Under the pieces are notes generated by a model that was not told where the DNA came from, made no database searches, and was given only the letters and a program-made list of their open reading frames with translations. From assembly GCA_019722365.1 (NCBI GenBank), contig JADFUC010002096.1:1-64000 (forward strand): DNA of 64,000 bases, given 5' to 3'. The translations under genes were made by a program, and so were the position numbers. Every line of letters begins with the position of its first letter. The stretch's first letter is position 1. Positions 46,401 through 56,640 of the stretch are shown here, one piece after another. The DNA comes from Lithospermum erythrorhizon. Lineage: Eukaryota; Streptophyta; Magnoliopsida; Boraginales; Boraginaceae.

Positions 46401-48044
46401 CTTAATTATTTCTTCAAATGCATTGCGTAAATACATGAGAGAAAAACTACTTTCTTATACAGATCATGATAAATTGATAATGATCGGAAATTAAACCAAT
46501 AGAAAAAAAAAGATTAAAAATTGCTTCTACGTACAACTTTGCCAATTTCCATGGACAAATTGAGCCAGAAACAAATCGCATCATATCCATATATGATCTA
46601 GTAGCTATTAGTCACATTAATTAAGATAATAATAAACCTACATATTTTGACAAAAACAGAAAAACGAAATAAAAAGGTTGTTGCACCATTCAGGCAAGTT
46701 CCTAATGGAAGAGAATTATCAACTTTAAAATTCATATAAATTAAGGGGTTCCATCTAGAAACCACCCAGAAATGAGAATAATATTCCAACAAGAGTGCAG
46801 GGGGGAAATCATGGAACAATTAATTAGTGGAATTATCAAATTATGGAAACAATGGTGCATGCATGTAATAATATATATTCCAAAGAACTGTAAGCCCGCT
46901 TTTGCTCCACTTAGAAATGCGATCATGAAAGTCCAGCAATAATAAACATTATGCTTTGGTCTAAGAGGAGGTCCAATAAATTATTTTATGGTTAATATGA
47001 TTTCTTTTTAACAGACTAAAGTTTAAAATAATATATTTAATTGTATTTATGATTTTTTGAGTTCATCTAATAAAACCTTATAAACTAACATGAAAAGTAA
47101 TAATAAATAAATAAATAAAACAACACCTTGATTTTTTCAGTTATGCACTTGTCAATTGTCATTATTAAGCTAATTACAAATATTCTAGTTTTTTTTTTCA
47201 TTTGTGAAATTTACAGTACGTGTTAGGATTTGGGTGAATCGTTGGAAGGTTAAGCGTAAAAATTAATTTAAGGGAAAATAATCGAGATGAATGTTGTTCG
47301 AATATTTTTAAAATTTTTACAATAAATATTTTTTGGTTTAATAACATCAAAGGTTTCTGACTAGTTAGTTGGATTTCAGCTAGTATGTGTTCTCATCTAA
47401 TGTTCGGAATTGACAAGGTCTCAGTTTCCCCCAATATCTGCCGTTAGAATGATGCAGTCTGCTGGGCTTGACTAGATAAGTTACAAGTATTTAGTTAATG
47501 ATTAACAGTGACCAATACATGAAGAAAATAGCAGCCATGACTAAAAATGAGACAAACAGATAAAAAGCAAACTCACCAGTGCTTTTTTAAGTAACAGTTT
47601 CTAGATTACCAACCATGTTATTCAAATTGCCCTTCTGCAAATGAATTCTTGAAACATTAATAGAACCTAAAAATCTGAAACAGGGATTCTCATGCACACC
47701 CAAATTACTCAAATTGGTATTTTGCAAATGAATTCATGAAACATTAACAAAAATAAAAATCAGAAACAGTGATTCTCATTCCCAGTTACTCAGTTTTGAA
47801 AGTATAACAGATCAACCATGTCGAAGATCAATAAATATGTCATGTCAACTGGAAAGTAAACAAAAGGAAAAATTTACGCATTTTCAGATATCCCGCATCT
47901 ATCAACATGTTTAATTGCCCTAACTACTTGAAGAACAAAAGTAGAAAGTCCACCCATGAACAGGAGGGAGATGCATATACTTCTATAGATGTCGGCTTCA
48001 CCGGCTTGCTGTGGATTCTCCTCTGCAGTTGATTTTCTTAAGTG
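46401..48044. other. Intergenic, 3' flank of the SAM-domain gene
   Basis: AT-rich; no coding sequence seen. AAATGAATTC(T/A)TGAAACATTAA occurs twice (47639 and 47726), part of a diverged duplication about 87 bases apart that also includes CTCA(A/T)ATTG and AGAAACAG(T/G)GATTCTCAT. Confidence 0.45.
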
Positions 48045-51000
48045 TCATGATACTTGACGCTTGTAACGAGACTGCAGTGCAAGCAAAAGCTTTTTCCTCG
48101 GTCCCTGTGAATTCAAAAATTGATCAGATGGCCAAACAGATTGTATCGATGGATCGAAATTACAGAAACTGGAAGGGGAAAAAACATAGTCTCTCAATAT
48201 AATGTACTCCCTCCGTCCCAATTTACTTGATCATGGAGGTAAAAAGTACTTTATTAAGGGCTTGATTAATATTACTAATATACCCTAAAAAATTACTTTA
48301 TCAAAAAACACTTTAATTAATCATGAAAACAAAAATTACTTTATTAAAGAATAAAAGTGGAAAAATCAAGATAAAGTTGGATTGAATTCCTATATGATCA
48401 AGTAAAAGGAAGGGAAAATTTTTACTACATGAAATCAGTAAGAGATTGAAACGGAGGGAATAACATTTAGTAGAACACATGTTTCACGGTTCAACAAGTA
48501 AAACATTTGATTGCGTGAATCCATATCAAACGATGTTCTAAATCACATCCCGTAGTATCTCGTATAAGTTCGATGTAAGGAAAAACCCAAGAGGGTGTTT
48601 CGCTAAGGTTAATGGGAGCCTAGTTGCTAGCTTGTATAAGCAAATAAGATCAAAGTTCAAGCTTCACTTAAATGTTAGAAAGAGAGCTAATACTAGATCT
48701 ATATAACTAAAATGCCCACATCAAAAGAAACAATGGATTAACTAAACCGTACCATGAGAAAAGAAAGAAGATACTAAATGTTAGACCAGTTAAAAAGAGA
48801 GATCAGCTGATCACAGTTTCTTTACCATTGGTATTCCCAAGTCTTTCAGATCATTTTCACCCATCTGCCTCAATGAAAACATATCAACCTGGAAAACCAA
48901 TCAGATCAAAATATATATAACATTTCAAAATTTTGTCACATCTTTATTTTTAGTAAAGTGGTAATGGATAATGGATAATGCCATTCAAATTGTTGGTTAT
49001 TGTTCTTCACTTTCCTCATCGCAGAGCTAAAGTTTCATTGTTCCATTAATCACCAACCTACCTTGCTAGAAATAATCTTCAAGATATCAGAAAAAATATT
49101 ATTCGTGATCATGCACTACATTATACTTAACGAAGTATTATCAGCAAAATACTAATGCTCCTCATTTCAGTTAACAAGGTAAGATGGCCAACTCAGAAGT
49201 TTCAAACACGAGCACAAAAAAAAATGGGATGAAGCAATCTCAGGCCTACATACTTCCTCAGCTTTAAAGTTAATCCAATATTTTTCCAACCCTAATGAGC
49301 GTAAAAAGCTATCAACTGTAGGTGGATCATTAACCTGCAGTCACATACTAATCAAGTGAGCAACCAAAAGGTAGAATCTAATGCTTGCATTTGAGGTGAG
49401 AGATTTCATGCTCACTATAATAGATTGAACTACAGGAAGAAAAATAAAATAGATTGATGCTAGCAATTCATAAAAATCAAAACAGGAACATATAACTCGC
49501 ATCAAATCAAATTGGTAAGATCGGAAACCCAAATCAATGGAAATAACCAATTCAGAAGAATCAAGAGACAGAAGCAGAACGAAGCCAAAAGAAGAACTAA
49601 GCAAAAGAAAGGAAAATGAAGAGTTCATACACTGCCAAACTACATTACATAATTAGTTGGAACATATACTTAATATGTGATGCAGCCATGCAGGTGCTTA
49701 CTTTCAAAATGAGCCACATGTTCACTATCCTTACATAAATCAGGAGGTTATTAATGTCACAATTCGTAACATGCCATAGAATATTATAAGTAAAATTTAA
49801 TGCTACAAAATAAAAATAAAAAAATCATAAAAATTAAAGAATATGTTGAAGGTGTCATAAGTCACATCCTCGTTGAATCATGATTTCCAACAATGGTATC
49901 GGATTTTATCTATTTAATTCTAAAAGACATTATGATCTAGTTCCAATATGCAACTCTGAGAATTGAAACTTCCACCATATGACACAACAATCTTGTGTCA
50001 ACTAATGGACATGGGTGTAATATATAACAATGAGCAAATCAGTTCCCATGTTAAGCATTTTCAATAAACTAAATGTGCAACCAATCACTAAGTACTTACA
50101 AATATAAGTTGAATGAATTACATAAAAAAATCCAAATACAGAAAATCAAGACTTGATGAAAAGTGGAGGTCAGACAGACTTAATTAAGTAAGAAGTTGAG
50201 AAGAACAGGTAATACCACATAGGAACTTCTTTGGAAAAAATTGCTTGGTGGCATGGATGGGGTAGGCAGTGGCATCATTGGCTTTGCATGTACAGAAGGT
50301 AAGGCTGACATCGTCATGGACGGTACAGAAGGGAGAGGACGAGAAAAATCATGAACATCTTTGCTCATATGTGCATGTGCAGCCGGAGAAGCTGCTGTTC
50401 TAATGTAAGGTACAGAAGGGCGAGGAGGAGGATTAACATGAACATCTTTGCTCATATAAGTACCCACTCCTCTGTCATTATATGACATCACAGAAGGTCC
50501 CCTTTGAAACTCATCTTCTCTTCTTGGAGGTGAATAGCCACTAGGAGTAGTTAAGACTACATCAGGGGATCTAAGCCTCAAAGGTAAATCAGGGGATCTA
50601 CACCTCAAACCTACATCAGGGGATCTGTGTCTCAAAGCTACATACGGGGATCTACTCCTCAAAGATGCATCTGGGGATTGACGTCTCAAAACAACATCTG
50701 GTGATAGACGTCTCATAGCTACATGTGGCGATCGACCTCTCAAAGATACATTGGGGGATCTCCGCCTCAAAGGTGAATCTGGGGACCTAGACCCAAATGA
50801 TACATCTGGCGACCTCCGCCTCAAAGGAACTTCTGGGGATCTCCACCTCAAAGGAACATCTGGAGACCTCTGTCTCAAAGCTACATCTGGGGATCTCTGC
50901 CTCAAACCTATATCTGGGGTTGTCCGCCTGAAAGCAACATCTGGGGATTGCTGTGTAAGATCTGGGGATCTTCGTCTGAGCTTTTCTAAAGTCCAACGCG

Positions 51001-52511
51001 AAGATGAACTCCTCACCGTGCTCACGTGGCTCAAGGAACCTGATACAGGGGTGGAAGGAACTCACCCCATAATACCCGAACTATAGGGCTCTTGCATCCA
51101 AGGTCGGACACCATTCACCTCAGCCATACCCTGTCTAATATTCCTGCTCAAGGCGATGTTTTGTTCAGGCTCCCTCATCTCAGACATGTGCTGCTTTCCA
51201 TTTCCCAAATCTGGAAACCGCTCTCTAGCATCACTTTGCTCATGTAAGTTTGGCCGTGCAGCTACGCTATCACTAGATGATTGAGCTTGCCTAGATAGCA
51301 AATCTCGAAGGTCGAGCATGCTTTGTTGATTGTTGCCTCGGCTATTCTTATTAATATTTTTTCGCATGATTCTGAACCGCAAGTCATTTTTTCTGAGATC
51401 CATGCCAATCATCCCACAAGAACATAAAATTAGTCAATATACAAAAAAATTGTGCAGCAACTTAATTAGAGTAATATATCAATTACCATCTGCAGAAGCC
51501 CCTTGAATAAATCCCCTTCCATCTGCTCGCAAACTGCATAAAGATAACATTGTAGGTATTAACATTAAAACCGATTCAAATTAGCACACTGCAGGATTAT
51601 GATATCCAGAACTGAAAGTTCGAAGGGTCCTGACATTTTACATACTACCAGAATGAACGATCCCACTTGAGTCACTACACATAAGCATGCACAAGAAATA
51701 ATAATGCCATGATTCAAAACACAATAATCAGATAATCAGAATGTCCAAAACAAACTGTTTGTTATCAAATCCAGTTGTGGAATCCCCGACACAGCCCAGC
51801 CTATCTTTAACGGACCGTTTTCTTCCAGTCAGTTGTGAATCGCCCAAGGAACCATACAATAGATGCCCTTCTCTCTTAACAACCTGTTTTACACCATCAA
51901 ATATGACATCTCAATTATCCACATACTTCCAGTATCAAATTCATATAAAACATTAGTAAAGCAACACATAATTCAAGCCCACATTAACCAACACTCATAA
52001 ACTCCCCAAAGGCTAATTCACATATCATCATACCCCAATTCCCAACACTACCCTGATCAACCCTCGAGCCTTTCGTCATACAAATTTAACTAACTTAACT
52101 TAACTTAAACCAAACAATTATTTTTTAATAACAAACGCATTTACCATATTTCATTTCATACCCATGATCAAACCAAAACAACACCAAACCAAACTAAGCC
52201 TTATCACATTAAGCGTGGTCAACTATATAGATAAAGTGTCTACGTTAGTCATCTCTTTCTGTTAAAGCCCATAAACTCTAGTTACTTTGATATATTTTGT
52301 GACTATCATACGATTATTTGTAACTATCATAGCTTTTTGTGATTATTTCACACTATCATAAATATTTTCTTACTGCATTTATATCATAACTTAAAACTAT
52401 AGTTAATTGTATATACACAAAAACAAGTGGTAATAAAATAAAAAATAAAAAATAAACCTGACGGGTGTCGCCAAGGGTGATAGTGATGCGGGACCTAGAA
52501 TTCTCCGACAT
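48045..52511 (-). CDS. SAM-domain protein, At3g07760/At5g48680-like, with SPD repeats
   Basis: Coding exons inferred from GT-AG sites and frame: 52511-52458 (MSENSRSRITITLGDTRQ), 51883-51756 (VVKREGHLLYGSLGDS...), 51533-51487 (LRADGRGFIQGASAD), 51392-50216 (NDLRFRIMRKNI..., repeats), 49334-49254 and 48888-48826 (SAM domain: TVDSFLRSLGLEKYWINF, VDMFSLRQMGENDLKDLGIP) and 48104-48045 (GPRKKLLLALQSRYKRQVS, stop). Allowing for one missing base, this would be about 536 residues. SAM domains mediate protein-protein or RNA binding; the exact role of this plant family is unknown. Two defects are seen as printed: an in-frame TGA at 51062-51064, and a phase mismatch of one base between exons 3 and 4, beside a run of six A. 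All other joins are in phase, so the gene is either very recently damaged or contains sequence errors. Confidence 0.75.
48207..48460. mobile_element. Stowaway MITE in an intron of the SAM-domain gene
   Basis: Begins CTCCCTCCGTCCCAATTTAC after TA and ends ATTGAAACGGAGGGA before TA. These are the classic Stowaway inverted ends (CTCCCTCCGTCCC) and TA target duplication of the Tc1/mariner superfamily. Length is about 254 bases. It sits in the last intron (48105-48825), on the non-coding side of both splice sites. Confidence 0.9.
50543..50968 (-). repeat. Coding tandem repeat: about 16 copies of a 9-residue SPDVxLRxR unit
   Basis: Within the large exon of the SAM-domain gene, a 27-bp unit encodes SPDVALRQR, SPDVPLRWR, SPEVPLRRR, SPDVSFGSR and so on. 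The first unit is 7 residues, the next 15 are 9 each. Ser-Pro and the Arg positions are the best kept. Each unit carries an S-P site in an Arg-rich setting, so the tract could be a multi-site phosphorylation or RS-like region. Copies differ at the DNA level, so the array is not brand new. Confidence 0.9.
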
Positions 52512-52900
52512 TATTAATTCAGACAAAAGCTTATGAAAATCAATTCAATAAAAAACGACATAAACATAATCCTATGTTGAATTTTGATTATTGATTATGA
52601 TGTTAGGGTTTTTAGTATGAGCTCACACCAAGTCAGTGTGTTGTGTGTGTGTACGTGTTTGAGAAGAAAGTGCGATTAATTATTATTATTATTATTATTA
52701 TTTTTTGTTTGTTTTATTTTTTGTTTGTTTGTTGTTTATGAAATCATAAGTCATTTTATTAACCAAAAATAATCATTTTCTTGTTCACATATAACTCGAA
52801 TCGTTATATACACACCAAACAAGAAACGAATCAAGTTAAATTACTATTTTACTCTAAATAATTTTCTATTTGCTTGGTACAAAACAAGTTTAATTGTCAC
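52512..52900. other. 5' flank of the SAM-domain gene with an ATT microsatellite
   Basis: Contains (ATT)n at about 52678-52702 followed by a TTTG-rich run, and TGTGTTGTGTGTGTGTACGTG at 52638. A promoter was not resolved. Confidence 0.6.
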
Positions 52901-53260
52901 CATGTTGTAAGTTAAAGTAGTGTTTAATTAAACTCTATGCTTACTAACTAACAAGTTTAATTCGCTATAACACAACAAATACGCCAGTAATTCGCTTGTT
53001 GTCAAACAAACACGGACGACAATTGCTTTTACCACGACAACTTGCTACTTTCCCTACAAAACATAAACGTGAAATTGGTAGCTTGTCATCAAACATTTAA
53101 AAAAAAATTTTGTAAACGAATATCAGAAAAACGTGGTCTTTATTGATATCGAATCAAAGTATCACTTATTACATCAAAGGAATTTTGTCAATTACTTCCA
53201 CAATTCGACAAAGAAATTGCTTTTGGATGCCCTCGCTTGTTTCTAGTCTAACTAGAAGCC

Positions 53261-53763
53261 ATGTATTCGACCTGGCCGAACAGTCAGAATCCCAAGAGTT
53301 TTAATTGGCCCCTGCTTCAACTCAGAGTCATACACAGCCGCCGCACATGCTTCAAAAACGCTTTCTTGAAATCTTCGAGGAGAATCCTCGATAACAACCG
53401 AGACTCCACTACAATAGATATTTGTTATATGTGTAAGCAGACGATTTAGAAAAACTTAATAAAATTTTAGCTAACTTACAAAGAAAGATATTCCACATCT
53501 TATCTCAACAAAGCTTACGAACTATACACCAAATAAGGCCCAATGGGACATTTTACGCAGATAGATATTAAGAACAACATTTGTCTCTAATTTGATAGAA
53601 ACTATTGTATGAATTAATTAGTTAGAAAAATAGTAAATATGAAGAAATTGACAAAATGAAAATATTTACCATCCTTTACTAATACCAAACCCAGAACGCG
53701 ATGATGTTCGTTATCAAGCCATAGTTTTAAAATTTTGATAAAACTTTGAGAGAAGTTTGACAT
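53261..53763 (-). pseudogene. Short two-exon coding remnant, unrecognised
   Basis: Minus-strand ATG at 53763 starts MSNFSQSFIKILKLWLDNEH and continues HRVLGLVLVKD to GATG|GTAAAT (exon end 53670). A second piece after ATTGTAG (about 53411) reads GVSVVIEDSPRRFQESVFEA, CAAAVYDSELKQGPIKTLGI and LTVRPGRIHGF, ending at TAG. The printed phase at the join is off by one base for that frame. No family is recognised. Its place between transposon repeats suggests it may be part of the PMD element. Confidence 0.3.
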
Positions 53764-53989
53764 AAAATTTACTCTAATGATTTAACAAATACAATACATG
53801 CATCTTATATATATATGAAAGTTAAAGATGCAAACAAATTATTGAGTGTTTATAAGCAAATGAGAATTCACTTGTTTCAGATATAAAGACAGGAGAATTC
53901 GGCCAAGCTTTCAAACAACATGGTGAATTCGCTACCAAACAATCATTCGAAAATTCGCTTATTTTGCGGATAAACATGGGACAAATTCA

Positions 53990-54430
53990 ATGTTTCTAAT
54001 AGATTTACGGGAAGGCGTTGTCAAATCAAGTCATTTTTGCAAGCAACTCTGGGAGACCGTGAAAGAAGAAGCAAATTGTATTCGAGTTTGTAAAGTTGAA
54101 CAAACGAATCGGGGTTGATGATTATTTTCTTGTAAGCATGGAACAAATTTGCTTATTTTATAGCGAATATGAAACAAATTTGCTTGTTTTATAGCAAACA
54201 TGTAACAAATTTGTTTCAAATACCCATTTGTGCGAATCATGTATAGTCACGCCACGACGCGGAATCATATCCTCGCTTTCATGCGGAACATAGTAAACGT
54301 TAACTTATTATCAATTTGCACGTAAAAAGTAGTAAACGCTACTATAATTATCGATTTGAAAATTATAAAAACGCTGTCAGGTTTAACCTATAAATAAAGA
54401 AAAACAACAACTTAATTACGATAAAATTTA
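53990..54430. repeat. Flanking repeat of the PMD element, copy 1 (copy 2 at 63420-63790)
   Basis: About 380 bases shared in direct orientation with 63420-63790, with many small differences. It contains three AAATTTGCTT(G/A)TTTTATAGC(G/A)AA units, a CACGCCACGACGCGGAATCAT variant, and a TATA-like CTATAAATAAAG at 54390. Confidence 0.65.
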
Positions 54431-54467
54431 GGTGTATTTCTATGTAGTCGTGTGACGTCTACGTAGC

Positions 54468-54725
54468 TATATTATTTAATTCATTCTTTAATTCATTCTT
54501 ATGTAATTAATTATTTAATTATTTTGAAGAAATTAATTATTTAATTATTTCTTATGTAATTAATTATTTACTTCATTTTTTAAGGAACTATTTAATTTAT
54601 TTTGAAGAAATTAATTATTTAATTATTTCTTATGTAATTAATTATTTAATTCATTTTTAAGTAATTAATTATTTAATTATTTATTATGTAATTAATTATT
54701 TAATTCATTCTTTTGTAATTAATTA
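54468..54725. repeat. AT-rich 27-30 bp tandem array, locus 2
   Basis: Copies of TTCTTATGTAATTAATTATTT AATT with ATTTTGAAGAAATTAATTA variants, matching the array at 30586-30865. One stretch is a higher-order duplication: TTATTTTGAAGAAATTAATT occurs at 54519 and 54597. Confidence 0.8.
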
Positions 54726-54727
54726 TA

Positions 54728-54930
54728 TACCCATATATGCCTAAATACATGAAAATACACCTAAATACATCAAAATACACAAAATACACCTATAGACGCC
54801 TAAATACATATAAATACAACTAAATACATCAAAATACACCCATATACGCCTAAATACATAGAAATACACCTAAATACATCCAAATACACAAAAATACACC
54901 CATATATGCCTAAATACATAGAAAAATGAC
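54728..54930. repeat. TACACC(T/C)A(A/T)ATAC minisatellite
   Basis: About 200 bases of ACACC(C/T)(A/T)(A/T)ATA(C/T)(G/A)CCTAAATACAT and CCTAAATACATC(A/C)AAATACA units. A longer unit starting CCCATATA(T/C)GCCTAAATACAT recurs three times. Confidence 0.8.
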
Positions 54931-55094
54931 TAAAGTGAATCAATTAAATAAAGATAAAACGTAGTGTTAATCTGGATAAAAATATAAAAAACGTAATAGA
55001 ACATACAAAAAACATCATTTATAATATCCTAAAAAAATACAATCATGAAACTAATCATCTCAAGGTTGTCCCGGTTGTTTTGTTCTTCATCTCT

Positions 55095-56640
55095 TTAAAG
55101 CGTGATCAGAATCCTACCGTGGCGGCTAGCATTTAACCGCTCTTCGCCAAGCAGACCGTCCCCACCACTAACTATCTGACCGGACAGCACACCCAAGAAC
55201 CCTCCTATCCCGCAAGTCGATACAATGTCTCCACCGGAAATTGCATTGCACGGATCGTGGATGTGTCTCCCCATGTAAATGGCCAGATATCGAGTGAGCA
55301 AGCCATTGCATTTTACTGCAACCGTAATAAAATAAAAAAATAATAGTATATGATCATAAAAAAATATAATACAATATCACACCGGCCGGGAGTGTCGAGA
55401 ACATCGTATCTACATAGACGGCACTGCCTAAATTTCAAGTTCTCAAGCCATGGACTCTAATATGAGTCCGAGGCAAATACCAACTCATGTAGTCGTCCAA
55501 GTCTCAAGGTGAGTTGAGTATGCTGTGGGGGACTCATCATGTGGTTGAACATGGTGAAATCGTATACTGGGCCTGTGTAACTCAATCTCCGTGACATCTC
55601 TTTGAATATTCGCACATTACCTAAGCAAGCTGTCCTTCTCTAAGCTCAACGGACGGGCGGGATCAATTGTACCTCCCCCAACTGTCACGTGTAACTCTCT
55701 CCGCATATACCCTTCATCGATATCTGCAGTCAGAGAATCAAAGGAGCATGTAATGAGGAGACGGGCCCATGTGGTGTCCAAACCACCCACTGCTATGACA
55801 AATGGAACGACAAGCCCTTTTCCATACAATGTTATACAAAATTTGTTATGATAATATTTTCATACATGTTCGCCGCTATCCGATCCAATTGCTTCCGAGC
55901 AAACCACTGGTCACGGTGTTTCAGCGGTGTTGCTACCCATCGCAGCCTCTTTGGTTGGCCCGGCAAAGCACGCTGTACCTCCGTGTCGGCTGAATAAAGC
56001 GGAAGTACCTATAGATCCAACATCGCAGAATACAAAAAATAATATTACCGAGTTAAGTTTTGTTTAAAATATAAACATGAATAATTCATTTAATATATAC
56101 ATGTAGTAGTACATCAAGTAGAGTTATACACCACCATTTGCCTGATTCACCTCGACGCCCTTTCCTAGTCAGCGGTAAAGATACGCTGGTGGTACCCCAA
56201 GACCCCAAGCATATTCGCCGACTCTATCAACACGCTCCAGCCAGAAGTTCAAGTATCAGATTGGAGCAAGGTTCCATTTATCGACAAACAATGTCGTTCT
56301 GGAAGAAATACCAAAGGTACGCATCAGCCTTACTTGCTAATGTGGTCCACTACGCCCGTAGAATCGCAAATCTTTCTGATCCTCTCTTTAATAAAGCATT
56401 ACTCCCTACTCTGCTCCCCTCGCTTTATACACGACCCTATCACAAGATGGCACTGGATCGATGCGCCGTCCGCCCGCATAGATCTAACACTCAATAACGG
56501 GATTCCTTAAGATAGCGTGCACATCGCTAAGCAGAGTAATTGGCCATTTCGCCAAAAGGCATACGTGGTAATAACCTCGTCTGCATTTAATATTACCGTA
56601 TTAAGATACTAGCTGCTTCTAAAGGATTATTTCGAGGGAG
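55095..56640 (-). pseudogene. Plant mobile domain (PMD, MAIN-like) coding remnant
   Basis: Minus-strand pieces in order: YHVCLLAKWPITLLSDVHAI LRNPV (about 56585-56510), matching the PMD hallmark 'F-H-x-x-x-G-E-M-T-x-T-L-x-D-V-x-x-I-L-x-(I/N)-P'; RSMRADG (56485-56465); TLFVDK (about 56295); LERVDRVGEYAWG (56245-56205) and AYLYR (about 56190), the 'YAWG.AALAYLYRQLG' block; LRWVATPLKHRDQWFARKQL (about 55950-55890); then an ERVTR...IPPARPLSL-like stretch (55720-55630) and a final ORF ending at 55095. Frames shift several times. PMD proteins (MAIN, MAIL1) silence transposons and PMD genes are carried by MULE and Gypsy elements; this copy is transposon-borne and broken. Confidence 0.6.

Noticed and set aside
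50986..51065. An 80-bp intron (GTGAGT...TTTAG) that would remove the in-frame TGA of the SAM-domain gene
   Set aside because: Both sites look good, but splicing would shift the frame out of the SPD repeats and SAM domain, so it cannot rescue the protein.
50751..51086. Plus-strand and alternate minus-strand ORFs over the SPD repeat region
   Set aside because: They are shadows of the 27-bp repeat, which is open in several frames because it is periodic; only the SPD frame joins to family-conserved exons.
54728..54930. CRISPR-like spaced repeats
   Set aside because: The spacers are themselves repetitive and the array is a simple minisatellite in plant DNA.
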